DNA from: Pseudomonadota bacterium
GTDB taxonomy: Bacteria > Pseudomonadota > Alphaproteobacteria > Caulobacterales > Caulobacteraceae
Length of the DNA: 28,589 bases
Reading direction: 5' to 3'
NCBI GenBank assembly: GCA_023445955.1
Contig: JAEXJH010000355.1
Span: forward strand, 1-28,589
In this document: positions 22,593 to 28,589 of the stretch, piece after piece
Numbering within the stretch: position 1 is the first letter of the stretch
Layout: every line of letters starts with the position of its first letter
Notes under the pieces: model-generated
The model's input: the letters and a program-made list of their open reading frames with translations, nothing else
What the model was told of the DNA's origin: nothing
Database searches by the model: none
Program-made: the position numbers and the translations under genes

Positions 22593-24893
22593 CTAGAAGC
22601 GCTTGCGGACTTGGAAGCCCGCCGTGCGCGGATTGATGCTGACGACCTGCTTGGGGTTGTTCACCGCCGAGGTCACGCTCATCAGACCAACTTCGTCGGT
22701 GACGTTGTTGACGAAGAGATAGGCCCCCCAGTCGGCGCCTTCGACGCCGGCGCGGAGGTTGGCGTAGCCGTAGTCGCCCTGCTTCTCGTAGTAGACATAG
22801 GTCGGACGGAACTGCGAGGCGGACTGGCCGACATAGGCGTAGTCGGCGCGCAGCAGGCCGTTCATCTCGCCCTTCAGCGGCCAGGTGTACTCGACCGAGG
22901 CCGAGCCGCTGTACTTGGCGACGTTCGGGAATTCGTCGCCGCGCAGACCGGTCGAGCCGGTGATCAGGATGGTCGAGTTGGCCTGGTCTTCCGTCAGCTT
23001 GGCGTCGACGATGGCGGCGGTGCCGCTGATCGTCAGACCGGTGATCGGACGGGCCGTGGCCTCGATCTCGAAGCCGTTGATCTTGGCCTTGCCGGCGTTG
23101 GTCAGGTAGCTGAAGGCGCCGTTGGCGCTGGTCGCCGAGATCTGCATGTTCGACCAGTCGATCTGGTAGACGGCCGCGTTCAGAGTCAGGCGACGGTCGA
23201 ACCACTGGCTCTTGATGCCGCCTTCGTAGTTCCAGAGGCTGTCGGGCGCGTAGCCCAGCAGCGCGCTGGCCAGGCCCGGCACGTTGTTGGCGCCGCCGGG
23301 GCGGAAGCCCTTGGCCGCCACGGCGTAGACCATGACGTCCGACGTGACCTGGTACGAGGCGTTCAGCTTGCTGACCCAGCCGTCGGCGCCGGCGTCGACC
23401 TGAGCGGCCGGACCGACATAGGACTGGGTGATGAAGTTGCTGATCAGGACCTGGCCAGAGACGGTCTTGTCGTACTTGAAGCGGCGCAGGCCGCCGGTCA
23501 GGGTCAGCTTGTCGATCGGCTTATAGGACACTTCACCGAAGAAGGCGGTCTGCTTGGTGTTGGTGCCGACATGGCGCCAGGCGGTCAGGTCGTTGGGGTT
23601 GATAACGCCCGTGGTCGCATCGCCCTTGGCCACCTTGCTCTCGATGTAGTCTTCACGCTTCTCCAGATAGACGCCGGCCGTCCAGTCGACCTTGTCTTCG
23701 AACAGCGAGCCGGTCATGCGCAGCTCGTGGTTCCACGAGGTCAGCCCCATCGGCTGATAGAGCGCGCCGGGGGTGCGGCTGTCGGCATAGGCGGTGTAGG
23801 CCGCCAGCTGCGTGGCCGTACAGGCCGGGTTGGTCGCGCCCGTCGCGGCCGGGCCGCCGGCGATGTAGTTGCGGCACGAGGTGGCGTTGGCGCGGCTGCC
23901 CGACAGGGTGGGGCTGTAGTCGGAGTTCCGCAGCAGGGTCCACTTATAATAGGACGAGGTCGCCGTGACCGTGGCGAAGCTCAGGTCCCACTTACCCGTG
24001 AGGTTGTACATGCGCAGATTGTCGCTGGTCGGAGCGATGACGCGGGCGTTGGTCGAATAGGCGTCCTTGCCCAGCGCCGGGTACCAGCTGTTCTGACCGT
24101 CCAGGGTGGTCTTCTGGTACAGGCCCGAGGCGTTGATCGTCAGGTTCTCGGTGGGCGTGAAGCCCAGCATCAGGCGACCGCCGCTGGAGTGCTGGTCGTT
24201 GATGTCCTTCTTGTTCAGCAGGACGTCGTCGACATAGCCGCCGCCTTCGGTCTTGTAGAGCACCAGGCGCGCGGCCAGCTTGTCCTCGATCAGCGGCACG
24301 TTGACCATGCCCTTGATCGAATAGCCGTTGCTGCCGCCCTTGGTGGAGGTTCCTTGCGCCTCGACGGCGCCGGCATAGCGGCTGGTGTCGGGCTTGTTGA
24401 GGATCACGCGCAGAGTGCCGCCCATCGAGCCCGAGCCGTACAGCGTGCCTTGTGGGCCGCGCAGGACCTCGACGCGCTCGGCGTCGAACAGGTTGACGTC
24501 GGCGCTGGTCGAGCTGGCGTCGGCGGTCGTGCCGGCCGGACCCGTCAGCGGGGTTTCGTCGTAATAGAGGCCGACGGTGGCTTCACCGGCGCTGCGCACG
24601 CCACGCAGGGTCAGGCGGCGGCTGGTCGGCGAATTGCCGTCGACCTGCAGGTTCGGGACGGTGCGGAAATAGTCCTGGATGCCCTGGGCCCCCAGAGCCT
24701 GCAGCGACTTCTCGGTGACCGCGCTGACGCTGATCGGGGTGGTCTGGACGGTGGTGGAGCGCTTCAGCGCGGTGACGACCACTTCCTCGATCGCGCCGGC
24801 GTCGTTCGCCTGGGCGAAAGCCTGGCCGGCGACAAGGGTCGTCAGGGCGCTGGCGCCCAGGGCCAGGCTGCGAAGGCCTCGAAACTGCATCAT
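22593..24893 (-). CDS. TonB-dependent outer-membrane receptor (second of a tandem pair)
   Basis: This outer-membrane transporter has 766 residues from the ATG at 24893, which follows GGGGA at good spacing; the open frame continues upstream but without protein-like character. A signal peptide (about 1-28) leads to a TonB-box-like IEEVVVTALKR, a plug with LRGPQGTLYGSGSMGG, and a barrel ending in KRF. It is paralogous to the receptor immediately upstream (24995-27562), sharing AGEAT-GLYYDETP-TGP-GTTAD and a cysteine pair in a barrel loop. Unlike that protein it has no STN domain. The pair probably arose by tandem duplication, with this copy acting as transporter only. It is likely co-transcribed across a 101-base spacer in which I see no promoter or terminator. 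Confidence 0.93.
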   Translation of the reverse strand: MMQFRGLRSLALGASALTTLVAGQAFAQANDAGAIEEVVVTALKRSTTVQTTPISVSAVTEKSLQALGAQGIQDYFRTVPNLQVDGNSPTSRRLTLRGVRSAGEATVGLYYDETPLTGPAGTTADASSTSADVNLFDAERVEVLRGPQGTLYGSGSMGGTLRVILNKPDTSRYAGAVEAQGTSTKGGSNGYSIKGMVNVPLIEDKLAARLVLYKTEGGGYVDDVLLNKKDINDQHSSGGRLMLGFTPTENLTINASGLYQKTTLDGQNSWYPALGKDAYSTNARVIAPTSDNLRMYNLTGKWDLSFATVTATSSYYKWTLLRNSDYSPTLSGSRANATSCRNYIAGGPAATGATNPACTATQLAAYTAYADSRTPGALYQPMGLTSWNHELRMTGSLFEDKVDWTAGVYLEKREDYIESKVAKGDATTGVINPNDLTAWRHVGTNTKQTAFFGEVSYKPIDKLTLTGGLRRFKYDKTVSGQVLISNFITQSYVGPAAQVDAGADGWVSKLNASYQVTSDVMVYAVAAKGFRPGGANNVPGLASALLGYAPDSLWNYEGGIKSQWFDRRLTLNAAVYQIDWSNMQISATSANGAFSYLTNAGKAKINGFEIEATARPITGLTISGTAAIVDAKLTEDQANSTILITGSTGLRGDEFPNVAKYSGSASVEYTWPLKGEMNGLLRADYAYVGQSASQFRPTYVYYEKQGDYGYANLRAGVEGADWGAYLFVNNVTDEVGLMSVTSAVNNPKQVVSINPRTAGFQVRKRF

Positions 24894-24994
24894 TGTTGAT
24901 CCCCTTTGACGGCGCGCTCGACGGCGGCCTGTAGGATCAGACGCAAGGTCGCGCAGCTCCCTCACCTGGCTGTCGCGAAAAAGACGGCGCCGGA

Positions 24995-27562
24995 TCAAAA
25001 GCGCCGTTCAATGCCCAATCGAAGCATTCGCGGCGCCACACCGAAGTACTCGACAGGCCCCGAGGTGTTGCGCGCGGCGTTGGCGCGGCCGGCGCGGTCC
25101 AGCAGGTTGTCGACCGACAGGTCGAGGGTCCAGGCGCGGTGCTCCAGGCTGAAGCTTGCGCCGAAGACGGCGTAGCCGCCCATCTTCAAATAGTCGCTGT
25201 TGCCCGCATTGAACGCCGAGCGTGCGACGCCCGCATAGGAGCCGTCGAACCTAAGACGTCCTGTCAGGTCGCCGGACAGGATCCAGCGCCGCTGCATCGA
25301 GGCCGACGCGGTCTTGCGGGGTACGGTCGGCAGGCGATCCCCCTCCAGGCCCAGGCCGATCGCGGTGTTGGTCAGTTGATCGGCGGTCAGGCGCGCGTCG
25401 GTCACGGTCAGGGCGCCGGCCAGGTCCCACCCCAATACGCGTTGCGCGGCGACCTCGAGCTCCAGTCCGTAGATACGTGCAGCGCCGATATTGGTGACGT
25501 AGTTGAAGGCCCGGTTCTGGGTCTGGGCGGCGTACTGCATGTCCCGCCAGGCGATGCGATACAGCGCCACGTTGGCGGTGAAGCGCCGGTCGGCGCTCTG
25601 GGTCTTCAGGCCCAGCTCGTAATTGTTGAGGCGATCCGAGCGATAGACCGCCAGGCTTTCGGGCAGGCCGGGCACGACATTGACGCCGCCGGGACGGAAG
25701 CCCTGGGAGAACTGGGCGTAGCCGAACACGCCCTGCGCAAACTGGCGGCTGGCCAGGGCCTTCAGGCTCCAGCCCCGCTCCTGGTTTCGCGCGTCGATGG
25801 CGTAGTCCATCCAGGTTCCGGAGATGACGTTGGCGATCTGCACCGCGCCCCGGTCGCGCTTGACGTAGTCGAACCAGCGAGCGCCCAAGGTCAGCTGGGT
25901 TTCCGGCGCGACGGCGTATGAGACCTCGCCGAAGGCCGCGCTCTGGGACAGGTGGTTCTCGATGTCGCGACGCCCGATCAGCACCGGCGGCTCGGTCAGG
26001 GCGCCGGTCAACGGATCCACGTGCCGGACCTGGCTGTCAATGGAGTCGCCACGCACCTCCCTGTACGCGCCCAGTGTCCAGGTCAGCGGCCCTTCGCCGA
26101 CGGACGAGGCCCGGATCTCGTGGATCTGCGCGGTCAGCTCCGCCGGCTGGTTGAGGATCGCGGGATAGACGCTGTCGACATAGGCCGAATAGCGAGCCAT
26201 CTGGCTGGCGTCGCAGGCCTGGGACAGAGTGAACATCCGCATGCAGCCGGCCGCATTGGTGCGCTCGCCCAGCAGCACGCCGCTGTAGTCGGAGCGGCGC
26301 GTCAGCCGCCAGCGGTACCAGGAGGACACCGCCGTCAGGTCCACGACCTCTCCACGCCACTTGAGCGTCGTGGCCGCCAGATCGATGTCGCCGTCGAAGG
26401 GCGCGCGTGCGGCATGGACGGTCCGCCACGGGCCGGCGGTGTCGTTCCAGGCCGAGATGTCGTTGCGGCGGCTGGCCTGGTGGGTGGCCGACACCAGGGC
26501 CGAGAAGCGCGGTCCCGGCGCCCAGAATGTCGCCAAGCGCACGCCCCGCACGCGCGACGCGTCGACGTCCTTGAGCCCCAGTCGGACATTGTCGATGACG
26601 CCGGGTTGCCTTTGGTCATAGGCCGTCAGGCGGACCGCCAGCGTTTCGGGGATCACGACGGCGTTCAGGGCGGCGTTCGCCCCGCCGCCTTGTCCGCCAT
26701 GCGAGGCTGAGGTCAGCGCGGCGCCAACCGAGGCTTCGTCGTTCGAAAGGTCTGGATGCTTGAACAGGATCCGTAGCGCCCCGCCCATCGCGCCGGAGCC
26801 GTAGAGCGTACCCTGTGGTCCGCGCAGGAGTTCGATGCGGTCGACGTCGACCAAGGCCAGCTCCGGCGCCATCACCCCAGGATCGGCCGTGGTGCCGACC
26901 GGCCCGGTCATCGGCGTCTCGTCGTAATAGAGGCCCGTCGTCGCTTCGCCGGCTCCATAGACCCCGCGCAAAACCAGGCGCCGGCCAAAGGTGGTGGACA
27001 CCAGCTTCAGGCCAGGTAGCAGCGGCGCGGCTTTCTCCAGGTCCAGAACGCCCAGGCGAGAAATCTGCTCGCCGGAGATCACGGTCATGCTGATCGGTGT
27101 CTGCTGCGCCAGGCTGGATCGCTTCAACGCCGTGACGACGACCGACTCGATCGCGACGGGAGGCGAGGGGAGATCGGGCGGCGCGTCGGGTGTTGAGGTC
27201 TCTGCAGGGCGGGCCGCGGCCACGATGAGGAAGCTTCGCCCCTCCAGGCGGACGGTCAGTCCCGATCCGGACAGCAGGCGCTGCAGCGCCGCCTCGGCCG
27301 TGAAGACGCCGCTCAGGCCCGGGCTGCGCTTGCCTTGGGTCAGGGCGGTGGAGAACAGGATCTCGCGGTCGCTACGCAAGGCCAGCTGGTTCAGCGCCTG
27401 GCTCAGTGGCTGCGAGGCGATTTCGAAGCGGTAGGTCGCCTCCGGAGGCCGGGGAGCGCTGGCCGCCGCCACGGGCGACGCGGTCAGAGCCGTGGCGCAG
27501 AGCAGGGCCATGACGGCGCCGCGCCTCGCGGACGCTTCCGAGCCTCTGCACCTGGGCAACAA
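24995..27562 (-). CDS. TonB-dependent transducer with N-terminal STN domain (FecA-like architecture)
   Basis: This outer-membrane receptor has 855 residues. After a signal peptide (about 13-34) comes an STN domain (about 44-115, from YRFEIASQPLSQALNQLAL to SFLIVAAA). This is the periplasmic module that contacts a FecR-type protein in cell-surface signalling. A Pro-rich linker, a TonB-box-like SVVVTALKR (140-148), a plug with LRGPQGTLYGSGAMGG and the barrel follow. The likely start is TTG at 27562, about 10 bases after GGGGAGG; a later ATG at 27511 would cut off the basic residues of the signal peptide. Divergent sigma and anti-sigma genes complete the signalling trio. The ligand is unknown; iron chelate and oligosaccharide are both possible for this architecture. 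Confidence 0.92.
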   Translation of the reverse strand: MLPRCRGSEASARRGAVMALLCATALTASPVAAASAPRPPEATYRFEIASQPLSQALNQLALRSDREILFSTALTQGKRSPGLSGVFTAEAALQRLLSGSGLTVRLEGRSFLIVAAARPAETSTPDAPPDLPSPPVAIESVVVTALKRSSLAQQTPISMTVISGEQISRLGVLDLEKAAPLLPGLKLVSTTFGRRLVLRGVYGAGEATTGLYYDETPMTGPVGTTADPGVMAPELALVDVDRIELLRGPQGTLYGSGAMGGALRILFKHPDLSNDEASVGAALTSASHGGQGGGANAALNAVVIPETLAVRLTAYDQRQPGVIDNVRLGLKDVDASRVRGVRLATFWAPGPRFSALVSATHQASRRNDISAWNDTAGPWRTVHAARAPFDGDIDLAATTLKWRGEVVDLTAVSSWYRWRLTRRSDYSGVLLGERTNAAGCMRMFTLSQACDASQMARYSAYVDSVYPAILNQPAELTAQIHEIRASSVGEGPLTWTLGAYREVRGDSIDSQVRHVDPLTGALTEPPVLIGRRDIENHLSQSAAFGEVSYAVAPETQLTLGARWFDYVKRDRGAVQIANVISGTWMDYAIDARNQERGWSLKALASRQFAQGVFGYAQFSQGFRPGGVNVVPGLPESLAVYRSDRLNNYELGLKTQSADRRFTANVALYRIAWRDMQYAAQTQNRAFNYVTNIGAARIYGLELEVAAQRVLGWDLAGALTVTDARLTADQLTNTAIGLGLEGDRLPTVPRKTASASMQRRWILSGDLTGRLRFDGSYAGVARSAFNAGNSDYLKMGGYAVFGASFSLEHRAWTLDLSVDNLLDRAGRANAARNTSGPVEYFGVAPRMLRLGIERRF

Positions 27563-27793
27563 CGAATCCCGACCTCCCCGGCGACCTGGACATCACGTCG
27601 CCGAAGGCGCGCACCATGCCGCATTTTGTCGGGCGGCCATGCTTCGCAGCGCGCCCTGACGCCCCAAGATCGCGTGTTGCATAGGCAATAGGCAACAGGC
27701 CACGGGTTGCGCTGCGGTCCCTTCACCCTGATCGCGTCCCTTGACAGAGGCGGGAACGCAATTTCACCTGACTGTCATGTTGGGGCCAACACA
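27563..27793. promoter_or_regulatory. Divergent control region of transducer and sigma-factor genes
   Basis: This spacer between divergent genes holds the GGGGAGG ribosome-binding sequence of the transducer gene (about 27573-27579), a tandem heptamer repeat (27683-27703), and a TTGACA (27741-27746) that could be a -35 box for the sigma gene, although no good -10 follows. GTTGGGGCCAAC (27778-27789) is a small inverted repeat just before the preferred GTG start of the sigma gene. Confidence 0.4.
27683..27703. repeat. Three contiguous heptamers AGGCAAT-AGGCAAC-AGGCCAC
   Basis: AGGCAAT (27683-27689), AGGCAAC (27690-27696) and AGGCCAC (27697-27703) follow each other without spacers. GTTGC (27676-27680) and GCAAC (27692-27696) also make an inverted pair. 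The position upstream of a sigma-factor gene suggests a regulatory role, but three copies of seven bases may also be chance. Confidence 0.4.
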
Positions 27794-28369
27794 GTGATAT
27801 GGGGCGCTAAGCCTTCCAAGCTTCCCGAGCAGGTCGCTGACCTGTCGGACTGCGGCGCGCGCTTCACGCCGGCGCTGCGCGCCTTTTTCTCCCGTCGCGC
27901 GCACGCCAACGACGTGGAAGATCTGGTGCAGGAGGTTCTCCTGCGCATCCAGAAGCGCCAGCCGGGCGCTGTCGTGACCAATGTCGAGGGGTATCTCTTC
28001 GAGGTCGCTGCCAATGTCCTGATCGATCGCGGGCGTCGCGACCGCACCCGCCGGCGGACCGATCACTGCGAACTGCAAGAAATTCATCATCCTGTTGATG
28101 AAGTATCGCCCGAGCGCGTCTTACAGGGACGTGAGCAGATGGCGCGGGCCATGGCGGCCCTCAACGAGCTGCCGGAACGCACGCGTCAGGTTTTCATCCT
28201 CGTGCGCTTCGAGGAGATGAGCTACAAGCGCGTCGCCCAGCGCCTGGGGGTTTCCGTCAGCGCTGTCGAGAAACATGTGATGAAGGCGCTGCGTCATCTG
28301 CACGCGCGTCTGCGAGACCAGGATGACGTCGACCACGTCGGGCAAAGAGATACACGACGACCCGGATAG
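27794..28369 (+). CDS. ECF sigma factor, FecI-type
   Basis: This extracytoplasmic-function sigma factor directs RNA polymerase to a small set of promoters. Region 2 (DVEDLVQEVLLRIQKR and YLFEVAANVLIDRGRR) and region 4 (LPERTRQVFILVRFEEMSYKRVAQRLGVSVSAVEKHVMKAL) are both complete. I prefer the GTG start at 27794 (191 residues), preceded by GGGG at 27782-27785. A TTG at 27707 would add 29 residues that do not resemble sigma factors. Its 3' end overlaps the FecR-type gene by 47 bases, giving tight coupling with its likely anti-sigma partner. The divergent STN-receptor gene is the expected target and signal source. Whether the regulon includes the hydrolase operons is unknown. Confidence 0.9.
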   Translation: MIWGAKPSKLPEQVADLSDCGARFTPALRAFFSRRAHANDVEDLVQEVLLRIQKRQPGAVVTNVEGYLFEVAANVLIDRGRRDRTRRRTDHCELQEIHHPVDEVSPERVLQGREQMARAMAALNELPERTRQVFILVRFEEMSYKRVAQRLGVSVSAVEKHVMKALRHLHARLRDQDDVDHVGQRDTRRPG

Positions 28370-28589
28370 CGCCGCCGCCCTCTGGTTTGCGCGACTGCAA
28401 GGCGATGACGTGCCCTCGCGCGACCGGCGCGAGTTCGAGCGCTGGCTGAAGGCCGACGCCCGGAACGCTGCGGCCTGGGACAATGTCGGCCAAACCTGGA
28501 ACGGCCTTTCCGGCCTCGAGAACGATCCCGCCTTCGCGGCTCTGCGCGCCGAGGCCCTGAACGCCGGCGACACGCGCCCGCGCCTGGAC
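28323..28589 (+). CDS. FecR-family anti-sigma/signal-transfer protein, partial (cut by window end)
   Basis: Only the first 89 codons are present, and the frame is open to the last base. The start is the ATG at 28323, inside the end of the sigma gene. The visible part is the cytoplasmic N-terminal domain of FecR-like proteins: AAALWFARLQ (about 17-26) and FERWLKADARNAAAWDNV (about 38-55) are typical of the segment that binds the sigma factor. The membrane helix and periplasmic FecR domain would lie beyond the window. The arrangement sigma gene, overlapping FecR gene and divergent STN receptor is that of a cell-surface signalling system. Confidence 0.88.
   Translation, partial: MTSTTSGKEIHDDPDSAAALWFARLQGDDVPSRDRREFERWLKADARNAAAWDNVGQTWNGLSGLENDPAFAALRAEALNAGDTRPRLD

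Noticed and set aside
22587..24899. Open frame of about 770 codons on the plus strand opposite the receptor gene.
   Set aside because: It mirrors the receptor codons, is rich in Gly/Val/Asp/Arg, has no recognisable domain and no ribosome-binding sequence.
27762..27775. TGACTGT at 27769-27775 as another TetR operator before the sigma gene.
   Set aside because: Only one half-site is present; the opposite arm GCAATTT matches the consensus at three of seven positions.

Overview
The window is GC-rich, densely packed and rich in TonB-dependent receptors (four in 28.6 kb) and secreted carbohydrate-active enzymes. This style fits an oligotrophic alphaproteobacterium, most likely Caulobacter or a close relative. 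That placement is an inference from gene content and codon use, because no rRNA or housekeeping marker is present. I see no transposase, integrase, tRNA, rRNA or CRISPR array, and no gene-free stretch reaches 300 bases.

Layout. (1) 110-2129 (+): an OmpR-type response regulator overlapping its histidine kinase. (2) 8113 back to 2126 (-): a three-gene operon of TonB-dependent receptor, Tat-exported sulfatase with a CTPSR formylglycine motif, and GH3 glycosidase. Divergent from it at 8216 is a formylglycine-generating enzyme with both catalytic cysteines, so sulfatase and activating enzyme sit together. It is followed convergently by an unusual regulator in which a GntR winged helix is fused to a complete TetR-type protein. 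(3) 10172-15278 (+): an operon of Tat-exported GH1, GH3 and type-B carboxylesterase. (4) 18021 back to 15275 (-): GH20 beta-N-acetylhexosaminidase followed by a TetR regulator. (5) 18125-18442 (+): a small secreted protein of unknown function. (6) 18685-22545 (+): TonB-dependent receptor, SGNH hydrolase and a second TetR regulator that is a close paralogue of the first. (7) 27562 back to 22593 (-): two tandem paralogous TonB-dependent receptors, the first with an N-terminal STN signalling domain. Divergent from them is a FecI-type ECF sigma factor overlapping the start of a FecR-type anti-sigma regulator, which is cut by the window end.

Together this looks like a multi-module glycan or glycoside scavenging island: receptors import oligosaccharides across the outer membrane, and sulfatase, esterases and GH1/GH3/GH20 enzymes strip and cleave them. 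Each module carries its own regulation. Two sets of inverted repeats link the modules. One is ACAGTCA-N4-TGACTGT, which is clear before the GH1 operon and (twice) before the second receptor, and weaker before GH20; it is the candidate operator of the twin TetR proteins. The other uses the heptamers CATACAC/GTGTATG, found at the start of the GntR-TetR fusion gene and again around the start of the formylglycine-generating enzyme gene; it is the candidate operator of the fusion regulator. The true substrate cannot be read from the sequence.
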